A stretch of 64,000 nucleotides of DNA from Coprinopsis marcescibilis (GCA_004369085.1 ML210191.1:3048-67047); one strand, 5' to 3'. Shown: positions 10,810 to 24,075, counted from the stretch's first letter. The notes: generated by a model not told the origin, from the sequence alone. A program made the numbers and translations.

Positions 10810-13393
10810 ATGGTTCGCGGTATTCTATTAACTTCAAATCTACCTCAGCTGCAGAATCTCATAAAGCGCGATCCCGAGTCCTACAAGGAAGAATTCCTGC
10901 AGCAATGGAATCACTACAACAGTATTCGCGAAATTTTTGGGACCAACCCAGGCGAACAGGCGGAACACTTTCGAGAACTCGTTACTTTCATCTCCCAGGT
11001 CAATACGTTTCCTATATCTGTTGACCCCAAAGCCCTTACTGTTCCCAGGTAGCGACATGCTATCCAAAAGAAACTGCTGGGTTTCCGACCCAATTGTCCG
11101 ACCTTTTGCTCACTCACTACCTCGTTCTTCCCGTCGATACTCGAAAGACGCTGGTAACAAACCTGGTCATGTTGCGTAACAAGAATGTTATCACATCCAT
11201 TGAGTGTGTATAGATCTCTCTCTCTCTCTCTCTCTCTACTGGATTCTAACAACGTTTCTAGCCTCATGAAAACTCTTTTCCCTCTCCTTCCACAAACACC
11301 ATCCCCGACTCTTCGGGCCTTTATCAGGAAAACAATCATATCAGATATTCGGCTGGCAAACGTCAAAACACAAAACCACAAGCTAAACAACTCTGTGCAG
11401 GCAATGCTATTCAACATGGTTGAAAGAGGAATGGATGGCGAGATGACAGGAAATAAAGGCAAGACGAAAATAGTCCCATCAACCGGTGTCCGAAGCACGA
11501 ACGATGAAGCCATGTGGGCGATCATCATGGCAAAGGAGCTGTGGAAGAAGGGGATTTGGTGAGATTTAGCCTGTTCAATGTACCAGGTCTCTTTTAACAT
11601 TCAGGCAGGAAGGACGCCAAAACGGTCTCGATTATTGCACAAGGATGTTTGCACCCGTCTGTAAAGGTTCAGAGTGCCTCATTACACTTCTTCCTGAACG
11701 ACGAAGAAGAGCCAAATAGCGACGAGGAAGGCGACGAGGTGAGTTGAACCCAGATTAATGTTTGCCCACATTCACACTGGTTCAGGAAGTCGATGTGAGA
11801 TCTCTGCACCATCAGAGGCAGATCAACAAAAAGACAAGAAGTGGAGACAAAAAGCTTCAGAAGAAGTTAACGCACGCGAAAAAGGTGAGATGACATCTAT
11901 TATTATCTACACCCGACTCAAAATCAGCACAGAAAAAATACAACAAACCAGAAGCGTTGGCCGAATTCTCTGCTCTCCGACTCTTGCGCGATCCACAGAC
12001 GTTCGCAGAAAAGCTCTTCGATCTCCTCCACCACCACGACAAGAAATTCGACCTCGATCATCGCATCTTGATCATGCAACTCCTCTCAAGAATCATGGGT
12101 AGTCACCAACTCTGCGTCCTCAATTTCTATACCTATGTTATCAAGTACCTTTTCCACAAGCAGCTTCGCGTCCCTTCGATATTGGTCGCTCTTGCCCAGT
12201 CGGTTCACGATCTGACCCCACCCGACGTTCTCACCCCAGTCATCCGCAAAATTGCTCAAGACTTCGTTCACCCCGGAGTTGCAAACGAGGTCATCGCTGC
12301 AGGGATCAACTCGGTACGAGAAGTTTGCCAACGTCAACCATGGGCAATGGAAGAGGACCTACTTCACGATCTAGTAGAGTATCGCAAAAGTCGTGACAAG
12401 GCTGTCTTGGCTTCTGCTCGAGGTCTGCTGCGCCTGTATCGTGAAGTCAACCCAGGGATGCTCAAAAAGAACGACCGAGTAAGCGTTACATGTTACATGT
12501 CTTCCGATATCATGCTCATTTACGCTTGCCAGGGCAAAGAAGCTACCATGGGAATCGCTTCCGGTGCCAAAGCTCTACCGTTTGGTCACGCAGCTAGTGC
12601 GGCCATGGATATTGACGGTTTGACGGTATGTCTGTATGTGTACGTCCATTCGAAAAGAAACTCATATTGTCCAGCTGTTGGAGGATCATTTGCGAGAAAC
12701 GGGCGGTGGTGAAGACGGTTCCGATGATGACTCATATGCATGGAATAAATGGGAAGTTGAATCGGACTCTGATGAGAGCGAATCAGAATCTGAGGGATGG
12801 GTCGATGTGTCCGACGGTGACAGTAAAGCCTTGGACATCAGCGATAGCGAAGACGAGGACGAGCCCAAGGAACCCAAGCCAGAAATCGATCCAAAGCGCC
12901 TCTCAATATTGGCGACGACAAAGGTAAATCCGAGACAGTGTGCTCAAGTGCTAACGCTGAGTGTTCGCCCCTTTAGATCCTTACTCCAGCAGACTTTGCG
13001 CTCCTCAACAGCTTAAAGGCATCGAATTCGGAATCGACCACGGCAAGTGCAGCAAGGAACAAACGCAAGCTTGATAGCGAACCAGCATCCAACTCACAGT
13101 TCCTATCGGAGCAAGACATCTTGGGACCACGGAAAAAGGCGAAGGCTGACTACGAGGAACGAATGGCCTCGGTTCGTGCTGGTCGGGAAGGCAGGGAGAA
13201 GTTCGGTTCCAGAAAAGGCAAACAGAACAAAGCTGCGCCCAGTAGTACAACAAACCGGGAGAAGGCCAGGAACAAACCTATTATGATGATAATGGGCAGC
13301 GACGCTGTTCGGGGCAAAAAGAAGGCATCCCTTCGAGACAAACAACAAAAGCTTCGGGCTCATATCCGCAAAGGAAAGATTTCAAAGCATTAG
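10810..13393 (+). CDS. SDA1: SDA1, 60S ribosomal subunit biogenesis factor
   Basis: Sda1 is a nuclear protein needed for maturation and export of pre-60S particles. The first exon reads [20 protein letters not shown], then [18 protein letters not shown], the family N-terminus. Later exons carry [21 protein letters not shown] sequence, [69 protein letters not shown] and the acidic tract [20 protein letters not shown]. The basic C-terminus [20 protein letters not shown] is conserved. Length is about 730 residues over about eight exons. One intron has a (TC)n run (11215-11237). The stop lies only 24 bp from the stop of the convergent YSA1 gene. Confidence 0.93.
11215..11237 (+). repeat. (TC)n microsatellite in an SDA1 intron
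   Basis: An uninterrupted TC dinucleotide run sits in the intron preceding the exon that encodes [10 protein letters not shown]. It doubles as a long polypyrimidine tract ahead of the acceptor. Confidence 0.85.
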
Positions 13394-13417
13394 AGCTGGA
13401 GTTATTGGATTACACAT

Positions 13418-14480
13418 TCACTCGCTTGTTGATAACTGTCCTGCCAATTTATAGCCAGCCGCAAGGTGGAACAACCTGGCATCCACGGCAAACCCCTTTT
13501 GTTTGTCTTGTTAACGCTGGGCAATTCAAAGAGACGGCTATGAATGTACCTTTTTGTCATAGTTGGATAATGTTTGGTGGAGTTCCTTGAGTGGGATGAC
13601 TCTGGTTACGATATGTTCACCGATTTCCAGCTTGGGTTGAGGCGCCTCCAATTTATCTTCCAGCGTAACAGACACGGTGACAAGCTTCATGTTCGCGTTG
13701 GTCATTCCTTCGAGAATGCTAAGAATCGAAACACCACAGCAATCGGTTACTCACCCGGGTCACTGACAATTACTGGGGTAACATCTATGACTGAATCCGC
13801 CTTGTAGCCTGTTTCCTCCTCTAGCTCTCGGATTGCGGACTGTTCTGGGGATTCACCCTGGTCAATTAAGCCTAGGGAGAGTGGTTAATGAATAATAAGA
13901 TGTCGATATTTGGGGTATCTACCTGCGGGAAGCTCTGGATTCGCATATCCGTTCAGCAAGCCAACTGGTAGGATCCTATTTCACACACCGATGACAAACT
14001 TGTCAATAGGAGGCCGATATTGCTCGATAATAACCGTAGACACAGGGAACGCGTCGGCCTTTGATCTCAGAATAGTCAAAATAGCCACGGCTGGTAAAAG
14101 TTAATTCGAAAGTTGGAAGAGGAAGGATAAAGGATGCGTCCACAAACCATCTATTCCACCAGAAGAGCGCGTCCTTCGCTCTGCCATTTCCCAAAGTCTC
14201 TTTGAAGGGATAAGAAAGGGTAAAGGCTGGCGTTAGATTGCATTACCTGCTTTCCGTCCGCATCTGTGTAGGATATCTTCTTCAATCCGATCCATCTGCA
14301 GAGACGATCAGGACGAAGACGGTCGTCTTTGAGACGCAATCGGACAAACCTTGCATCTGAGGTTGTCAGGTCTTGGATAGAGTCAATATTGGGGTTTGCC
14401 ATGACTTTATAGGACCTGAGTTGATGAACAGACAGTCGATGTAATCTTTGGAAGAACGAGCAGAAGGAACGTTGAATCAT
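13418..14480 (-). CDS. YSA1: ADP-sugar pyrophosphatase, Nudix hydrolase
   Basis: The protein hydrolyses ADP-ribose and related sugars to AMP and the sugar phosphate. The Nudix box is complete: [17 protein letters not shown] then EEETGY. Flanking signatures [34 protein letters not shown] and [20 protein letters not shown] place it in the YSA1/NUDT5 group. The last exon encodes [15 protein letters not shown] and ends at 13418. Two starts are possible. The outer ATG (14480) adds [20 protein letters not shown] and a few more residues, an acid-free, arginine-rich stretch like a mitochondrial presequence. The inner ATG (14402, [10 protein letters not shown]) would give the usual cytosolic form. The gene is head-to-head with PNKP across 108 bp. 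Confidence 0.92.
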
Positions 14481-14588
14481 GGCGACTGCTTCTACTATAA
14501 GCTACTTTAAAGTTGTGAATGTTTGTTATGGATCCGTATAACCTCCGAGAACACTTGTTATTGATCGCGACGCGACCGTGAGGATGGC
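14481..14588. promoter_or_regulatory. Bidirectional promoter, YSA1/PNKP
   Basis: Only 108 bp separates the outer start codons of YSA1 (minus) and PNKP (plus), so the two must share a promoter region. I see no clear TATA box or other recognisable motif in it. Confidence 0.5.
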
Positions 14589-16430
14589 ATGCGTTTGCGC
14601 TGGTCTTCCAGGCTTTCTTTTATCCCCCTCTTAAGATCAATGTCTAGCTCAAAATCGAACAAAACACAGGCATCCACCTCCGCAAAGCGTTCTTTTGCCG
14701 AGGTTGAACCAGATCAGGACCAATCCTCTGCCCAAAACAAGACTCCGAAAGGTACTTGCCGTTATTCCTGCCACCCTCACCATGCCTTGGCTCAACAACA
14801 TAAGTACATCCATTCTTTCAGAAACGAACAGCAGTAACTGTTTCTGAGGAAACTGGACCTTTTAAATGGCAAGAACCTTTGGGTCCGACTGGCTCGTGCC
14901 TCCATGCAACAAATCTAGAACCCATAACCGGGGTCAAGGTCGCTGCGTTGGACCTGGACGGAACTATCATCAAGGCAAATGTCCGCAACCAAACGACGGA
15001 CTGGGAGTGGTGGGCGCCCGTTGTCCCCCGCAAAATAAGAGAGCTTCATGAATCGGGGTCCGTGTTTGGAACTAAGCTGCTCCTATCCCATGAATCTCAA
15101 TTTATTTGCAGGTATTCTCTGGTGATTGTGTCGAATCAGGCAATTAAACCTCTTCCTTTGAAAAGGTGGAAGGAAAAGGTCCAACTTATCGCTGGTGCAG
15201 TGAGTTGTTAACTCCTTGTCGGCATATTTCCCATTAAATTTCTTGCTTCACAGTTAAATGTTCCCTTGAGACTGTTCGCTGCAACAGCGAAGGATCAGTA
15301 CCGCAAACCTATGCCGGGAATATGGCAAGAATTAGAAACCATTTTTTTAAAGGATGGGATCACCATCGGTACCCCTGGACTCGTAACCGCCGCTCTGCGA
15401 ATTCACTGACAATTGTTCTAGATAAAGAGCAATCCTTCTTCATTGGGGACGCCGCAGGACGAGTTTACTCCAAAACCAGATCAGATTTCTCTTCGACAGA
15501 CCGAAAGTGGGCCCTAAATGTCGGACTGCCCTTCCAAACTCCAGAGGTGAAGAACACTCAAGCCGGTTGTTTTCTTACTCATCTTCCCTCAGGAATATTT
15601 CCTCGGTCTACCTCCACATCCAAACGTCCACCTTCCAGGATTCAATGTCTCATCACTCCCTGAATGTCAGCGACCGTTCTTCAGTCAATCTCCCAACTCC
15701 AACTCATCTTCTAACCCAGTGCCCCCAATCTTGCCATCGTCATCCGCTTTACTTCCTGGTAATACACTCTCAGAGATAGTCCTCTTTGTCGGACCACCAT
15801 GTGTTGGCAAGACAAATTTTTACCGGCGGCACTTTAAGCCAGCTGGTTATACCCATGTTAACCAGGATATGCTTAAGACGCGAGCCAAATGCGTTGCAGC
15901 AGTGCTCGACGCGATTGATAAAAAAGAAAGCTGTGTTGTCGGTAGGTCGTCCTTTCTTCGAGACTGAACAAACATTTAAGATTACTGGAGATAATACCAA
16001 CCGCGATGTCTCAACGCGAAAGTTCTACCTTGACGTCGCAAAGAAGAACAATGTTCAGATTCGGTGAGTTGGAGTTCAAGGTAATGGAGCCAGGTGGAAT
16101 ACTCATGCAGCATAACCTCTTTAGATGTTTCATTTTCACTGCACCGCTAGAGTTGGCCTGGCACAATAACATCTACCGAACATATATTGAACCGTCAACA
16201 GACATCCCGGTAAGTCTTTCTGTTTAACAATTGAGCTCACCCCTCACCAATCTTACCAACAGCGAAGGACGCTGGTCCCATATTCGGCTATCATGGGCTA
16301 TCGGAATACCTATGAGGAGCCCAAGGCAGAAGAAGGGTTTTCAGAAATTCGTCGCGTGAACTGGTCATTCGAAGGTACGGAGGAGGAGAAGAAACGATGG
16401 TCCATGTGGCTACAAATAGATGGGAAGTAA
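14589..16430 (+). CDS. PNKP: Bifunctional polynucleotide 3'-phosphatase/5'-kinase
   Basis: This DNA-repair enzyme restores 3'-OH and 5'-phosphate ends at strand breaks. The HAD-type phosphatase half carries the nucleophile motif AALDLDGTII, then VIVSNQAI and FFIGDAAGRV. The kinase half carries the P-loop LFVGPPCVGKTNF, NQDMLKTRAKC and DNTNRDVSTRKFYLDVAK. The terminal exon ends WSMWLQIDGK at 16430. This is the fission yeast Pnk1/animal PNKP arrangement without the animal FHA domain. The first ATG (14589) gives MRLRWSSRLSFIPLLRS, a presequence-like extension. The inner ATG (14640, MSSSKSNKTQ) gives a lysine-rich nuclear-type N-terminus. About nine exons. Confidence 0.92.
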
Positions 16431-16616
16431 GAGTGGATCAATAGAGTCTTTCAACATCGTTTCAGGGAATAATGGTCCTGTCTATCGAATAGATGCGTGT
16501 AGCATTACTATTTAGCATTTTAGTAGACTTCTATAAAGGGTCGATGAGGGATCAATATTACGGCGCGCAAGTGAGGCCCTTGCCCAAACAACTCTATTCA
16601 CCTAAATACCACCATC

Positions 16617-18885
<2,269 letters not shown>

Positions 18886-18942
18886 TCATCCATACCTTCA
18901 ACTCGCTGCGAAAACACCTGGATCCTGGGTTACATATTTAAT

Positions 18943-20222
18943 TTACACGTCAAACTTGGTACAGTTTTCACAATACCACTCCCCTTCGGGTGGTTCTGTC
19001 AGACCCACGCAACCCAAATGAAACTGCAAATTGGGGTTAGAATCCATCCGGGAGAGCTCCAATACCATTTCGACTCACCCACTCAAGGCCACAGTGTGGA
19101 CCATCGCACGCGATCATCTAGGTAGTCATAGACGTACGTTAGTTTGAACGTCAACAGAGATGCTTCGTTTTACCTCTCCAAAGGATACACGGTTACAATA
19201 GCAGTAGAGGTCTTCCCCAGCTTCATTCTTCGTCGGGTTGACAAACATGGCTTTCATGACGTCGCGGGGTATACCAACTTGTTCAATAGGGGAATCTCCG
19301 CTTTCATCGTCTGCTCTATCGTTGAAGAGGCCACTGGTCTGGAGGGTAATGGAGTTGTATTTGTCAAGTGCGTTTGCTGTCTGTCGGGTGGGCTTGGGAA
19401 GAGTAAGGTCTGGAAGATGAATAGAACCCGTGGTACTGGAAATGAGTGACGCCTGCTGTTCTTGTATGGCTAGGTCCAGGAGTCTAATATGGCGTTCCAC
19501 CTAGTAGAAGGTAAGCAAAAAAGTCTGGTTTCTCCATGAATGACTGACGGAGTCGTTGGTGGCCTGCGCGAGATTTGCCTTCTCTTGAGACGCTCGCAGC
19601 AGCTCTTCAGATAGCCAAGCAATATGTGACAGATGCTCACGGGACGTGCGGGGAGCTCGAGTTCGTTCTCGAGGAATTGGCATTGGAGCTGTTTGACTCA
19701 GAGTGAAGGACGGCGAAAATGCATCCATGCTAGTCGTGGGTGCGATCGCTGTTGAACTGGAGGTTGACTTGCTGCCGCCATCTTCCTTGGCCAAAGAAAC
19801 CGTATCGTCCTCCTCGTCCTTAGTCTCTGCTGCGAGTTTATGCCTAAGTTTCATATAGTCGCGTAAAGTCGGTAAGAGCTTTTCAATGTAACCTGTGGCA
19901 TTGCATAACTGACAAAAGCTGGAGAGGTTAAGGACATATATACCTTGCGACTGTTGGTCGAGTTGTCGCATAAGAGACAATTGTCTATGCAAAGTCAAGG
20001 GCAGTTGCTCGACGACTAGCATATTTCCATCAGCCCCAATCCAAAGACATAGTGCAACGTCTACCAACTTTCATATCGTTCCTCCCGAATGGCATCCCAA
20101 ATCTCCCGCTCCTTTTCAGCTGGATCCTTCAGAAGCTTGTCTCCTGCCTGTTCAGCATTTTCTTCGTGCTCGTCGTCCTCTTCTCGGTGTAACGCTTGGC
20201 GTTTGCGTTTACGAGTCGACAT
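18943..20222 (-). CDS. ING-family PHD-finger chromatin reader
   Basis: The start MSTRKRKRQALHREEDDEHE leads into the ING N-terminal domain (EIWDAIREERYE, then VVEQLPLTLHRQLSLMRQLD and IEKLLPTLRDYMKLRHKL), which forms a coiled-coil dimerisation unit. The C-terminal PHD finger is complete: YCYCNRVSFGEMIACDGPHC, EWFHLGCVGL and EGEWYCENC. It should bind H3K4me3 and recruit a histone acetyltransferase or deacetylase complex. Yeast relatives are Yng1, Yng2 and Pho23, and which orthologue this is cannot be told by eye. The PHD is split by two introns. The gene is head-to-head with the MLKL-like gene across 204 bp. Confidence 0.92.
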
Positions 20223-20311
20223 CAAGAACCTGGATGCTGTTGGTCCGACGCAAAGTTAATGGTGCTGCATTTCTCACGGTACATCACTACTACTACAGAC
20301 TACTACTACTA

Positions 20312-20327
20312 GGGCGTTTAGACGCCC
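20312..20327. promoter_or_regulatory. Short palindrome in the ING/MLKL-like divergent promoter
   Basis: GGGCGT-TTAG-ACGCCC is a perfect 6-bp inverted repeat with a 4-bp centre. It follows a run of CTA triplets and lies about 100 bp from both start codons. It could be a dimer binding site. No factor is assigned. Confidence 0.35.
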
Positions 20328-20426
20328 AGTTACTTGATCCGACGCTGCCTTGCTCGCTCCATTGACCTCTGACTGAGGTCATACGGCATTCAACAGGTCT
20401 GCCACAGCCTGCCATTGCTACCAATC

Positions 20427-22660
20427 ATGGTCAGAAAGATATTGGGTGGTGTCCTGGGATTTGCAGAGTCGGCCGCATCTCTCGCGGGCGTCCCATTTGT
20501 AGGCGGTGCTCTATCTGTCCTGCAGGAAATCGTCAAAGTGTGCGACGAAGTGAAGATTCACAAGGTGCAGCTCTTAGTAATCCCCCGTAACTCAATCAAC
20601 TGACTTCAATGCAGAAGAAAGTTCGGCAAATCCGTGGCAAATGCGTCCAGTATATCAATGCCATTGAAGATCGATCTCAAAGATTGGACCCTGAGCTGAT
20701 ACAGTCCATCGATGAGGCGAGAGCGTAAGCTCCTGTGTTTCCGTTGCATTCCCAATTACCTCATTATGCGCACAGTGTCTTTGAACGAGTTCACGGTCGA
20801 ATGGTGCGATGGTCGAGGCTAAGTGCCTGGTCGTATGTTCGTAAGTCATCTTCGCGCCTTTCGCTCTCTCCGTGCTCATCAGCGTCACGGCAGTCAAGCT
20901 GTCCGAGATAAGCGACGGATTGGAGCAATGCGACACAGACTTGGACTCTGCCATCGGAATACTCAATGTATGTTTTCAAGTCACTCTATCTCTTCCATCT
21001 AGTGACATAGAACATTTCACAGCTCAAGTAAATGATTCCTCCTGCGAGCACGGGGCGAACTTACGACCATGTCTCAGGACCCAAAGGGTTATAAATAAAA
21101 CCCAAGAAGAAATGAAGGATGCCCTAGCGGCCAACCACGCAGAAATCAAGGATATCCTTATCCAAGCCTTGACCAGGAAGTCGGAGACGCAACAGGTCAT
21201 TGCGATGGAAAGGACTGGAAGCAATGTAGCTTACAGACTGATGCAAGCAGGGCAAGAGGTTGGTCCTGTTTCGCTGTTTCTGAGCTTCTTACCGAGGACT
21301 GTTTTTGCAGCAACTCCGAGAGGAATTGCAAATCGCTCGATGTGATTCCCCTGCGGGACCAGATGCACCGAGGCCATGGGCAAGCAGATCAGGATCGATA
21401 CCAGGGAATGGAATTCGGGAAGCGCTGTTCAAGTTTCACACAGAAACAGGAACATTACCGGCTATCAAGGTACTGGATGCTGAGATTACGAAGATGGGAG
21501 AATTGGCAGTGGCAGGCGGGACATATAGCGACATTTGGTTAGGACTTTGGCTGGGACGCAAAAAGGTAGAGGAGAATCCAGTGAGCGTTCCGGCGTAAAC
21601 TAATATCTTTTGCAGGTTGCGCTCAAGTCTCTGAGGAACATCAAAGCGGACGATCCAAAGGCCAAGGCGGCAAGTCTCTTTGGTACTCCTTTTAGAAGAG
21701 GGGCTCATATGCTCTTAGCGTTTTGAACGCGAGGTGAAGACGTGGTCATCACTTCGTCACGATCACATCCTACCTTTCTACGGCCTGGTAACGAACCTGG
21801 GGAAGCATATCCACATGGTATGTTGTTTCTAACCACCATTCGGTTCACGCATGGACGCTTCGTTAGGTTTCACCTTGGCAGGAAAAGGGGAATGTCCTCG
21901 AATATCTCAAGAAGGAACCGCAAGCGGATCGTTTTAAGCTCGTAAGGACCGGTCTCATATCCCTGACTATGATAAGCTCTGAGCACCCCACTTCTCAGAT
22001 CAAAGGTGCTGCACTGGGGTTAGCTTATTTGCATTCGAAGAATGTCGTTCATGGAAATGGTACGATACACTATTGCCTCGTTGAGCACGTTCTGATAATG
22101 TCGTTGTCGTTTAGTCAAATGTGTACGTTTGCCCCATCTTCTACTAGACCCCGAGGAACACTAACTGAGCCCTAGACTAATATTCTGGTACTGGACAACG
22201 TAAGAGATCATTTAAACTGACAGGTGTGGATTGGAACCGAATTACATTGCAGGGTGACTCGTGTATCTGTGACTTCGGTATGTCGAAGCTCATTGAAGAG
22301 GTCACCGAGCGGACAGCTTCTGCAACGTTAACCGCGGCGGGAAGTGCTCGATGGCTGGCGCCTGAACTCATAATAGGGTCGATATCGTCCCCCACGCTTG
22401 CGACCGACGTTTATTCATACGCGATGGCCATTTTGGAGCTTCTGACGGGCAGACCGCCATTTGCAGAACGCAAGAGAGATGCATCAGTCATTCACGACGT
22501 TGTTAATCGAAAGCAGACTCCTGTACGTCCCAAAGACCCTGCGGTGTGCGTATGGTTACCGGACGATTTGTGGAGACTGTTGCAAAGCTGTTGGCACAAC
22601 TCATCCGATTCTCGCCCTTCCATGGAGGGGGTGACAGCAAATCTGGAACTGATCAAATGA
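20427..22660 (+). CDS. MLKL-like protein: N-terminal helical bundle, brace, (pseudo)kinase domain
   Basis: The start MVRKILGGVLGFAESAASLA continues GVPFVGGALSVLQEIVKVCD and KKVRQIRGKCVQYINAIED, a hydrophobic amphipathic helical start typical of the MLKL/HeLo-like four-helix bundle found in many Agaricomycete kinases. After exons reading LSEISDGLEQCDTDLDSAIG comes a charged helix (RVINKTQEEMKDALAANHAE) resembling the MLKL brace. The kinase domain follows: a poor glycine loop (AGGTYSDIWLGLWLGRKK), VALK lysine, LKKEPQADRFKLIKGAALGL, catalytic loop HGNVKCTNILV, CDFGMSKL, ARWLAPELI and DVYSYAMAILELLTGRPPF. The usual HRD/HGD aspartate is Asn, so catalysis may be lost although Lys and DFG remain. 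About 14 exons, one with a GC donor. A membrane-active role is inference. Confidence 0.85.
21670..21718 (+). other. GC-AG intron in the MLKL-like gene
   Basis: The 49-nt intron begins GCAAGT after AAGGCG and ends CTCTTAG before CGTTTTGAA. The downstream GT donors tested would place an immediate stop in the next exon, whereas the GC donor preserves KAKARFEREVKTW. Confidence 0.8.
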
Positions 22661-22867
22661 CACCATGTATATGTGTTTTTATGTAGGCATAGCTAGGATG
22701 AAACACGTAAATCGCAGAAAGGACAGACAACAAGTGATAACAAGTGGCGGAGATCGAGGCGACAGCGACGGAAAGATAGAGCTATCAAAGCAAGCATTAT
22801 TAGTTTGTGGGGGTTTTCTGCGTGTTTTTATTTGGCTGGCTGGTAGTGGTAGCCTGTGGTATCACAC

Positions 22868-23734
22868 TCAGCCCTGCTGGTGTACCATCTCGGGCTGGTA
22901 TTCGAAAGAATTATGCTTAGGGAACGTGGCACCGACCAAGACGGGATAATTGTGCTGCTGCTGCTGGGCAGGGGCCATGATATAGTGGGGTTGGTGCAAA
23001 AGAGGGTAAATGGGGGCAGCCTGGTAGTAAGGCTGGGGATGATAAGAGTCTGGCAAGGTTGAATCAGGTTGGGCATGAATATGGGGCAAGATTTGTTGAG
23101 GAGAGGAATAGAGGACAGGCGGCTCAGAAGTAGATTCTAGAGCCTGTGGTTGTTGAGGGTAGTAAACAGGACTGGGATACCCAATCGGAAAATAAACAGG
23201 GGGACTTGGCGACCCCATACGTTTATTATTGTTGCTTTGGACAGATGCGTCGTTGCTGGATCCATCGTAGGGATCGACGCTGCTGCCTGGACCGTCTCGA
23301 AGATTAGAGAGGTGGATAGTCAAGGGCGATGGAGAGGGATGGCGATGATATGGATGGCTGGGGAACACACCTTTTCCATCGCGCTTCTTGTAAGGACCTC
23401 TCTTGACGCCTTTCTTTCTTTCTTTGCGAGGAGAGTCGACGCATTCCTCTGCAACGCCGTACTTGACACAGCGCAGACAGGGACGAGCGTCGTCACACTT
23501 CTTGCAGGCCTTCTGACAGTGAACACAGGCGTTCTTGACCTGCCTGCGCTTCGCACGGGCAGCCTGTGGGGCGAAATCCTTGGAGGAGTAGGAAAACATG
23601 TTCAGCTGTGGTGGACTCTCCGGGGACTTTAGAACTGGATAAAGACTGGGCGACTGGAAGGTGTAGACTGTAAGAGGTCGTGGAGGTTCCTCTGGATCGT
23701 CTTCGAGAGAGTTTGCGTCATCAGCAGAGGCCAT
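22868..23734 (-). CDS. Zn2Cys6 fungal transcription factor
   Basis: This intronless gene encodes 288 residues starting MASADDANSLEDDPEEPPRP. A binuclear zinc cluster lies near residues 70-100: CVHCQKACKKC then DDARPCLRC and VKYGVAEEC, matching C-x2-C-x6-C-x5-C-x2-C-x8-C. It is followed by the basic segment RKERKKGVKRGPYKKRDGKG. The C-terminal half is Pro-, Tyr-, Gln- and Ser-rich, as in activation domains. There is no fungal-specific middle homology region, so the protein is short for the class. Position of the cluster and the KKGVKRGPYK tail resemble a conserved but poorly studied basidiomycete subgroup. Targets are unknown. Confidence 0.88.
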   Translation of the reverse strand: MASADDANSLEDDPEEPPRPLTVYTFQSPSLYPVLKSPESPPQLNMFSYSSKDFAPQAARAKRRQVKNACVHCQKACKKCDDARPCLRCVKYGVAEECVDSPRKERKKGVKRGPYKKRDGKGVFPSHPYHRHPSPSPLTIHLSNLRDGPGSSVDPYDGSSNDASVQSNNNKRMGSPSPPVYFPIGYPSPVYYPQQPQALESTSEPPVLYSSPQQILPHIHAQPDSTLPDSYHPQPYYQAAPIYPLLHQPHYIMAPAQQQQHNYPVLVGATFPKHNSFEYQPEMVHQQG

Positions 23735-24075
23735 AAGGTGGCAGAAACGAGGGTCCAGTGCGATCACAGAGATAGAGGCAGGAGGCAAGCAGCGTGCTCG
23801 ATGGACACACGAGGCAGACAAGCAATAAATAGCCGCACCCACACATGGCAGCCACAGTTACCCAGCTGTGCCAAACATCCCAGGAAGCATCACGACGACG
23901 AGCAGACACCATTGCTCGTCGTAGCCGACGTTCTTGAAGACTGTCGAGCGTCGTCGTCGGCATCGAGCAGCGACTGTGTCCCCGCCACCTGGGACAAACA
24001 AGGCCAAACTTGGTGCTGGGTGCCGCGACTGTCTGCTTGTTTTGAGATTCTCTATCTGCGCACGACCCGACCTGA
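23735..24075. promoter_or_regulatory. Divergent promoter region, Zn2Cys6 factor/DYRK kinase
   Basis: The 341-bp gap between two divergent start codons is rich in ACG/CGT triplets and contains a perfect 10-bp inverted repeat at 23895-23922 (ACGACGAGCA, 8-bp spacer, TGCTCGTCGT). A CAATAAATAG stretch at about 23820-23831 is the only AT-rich, TATA-like site. No gene is seen in it. Confidence 0.5.
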
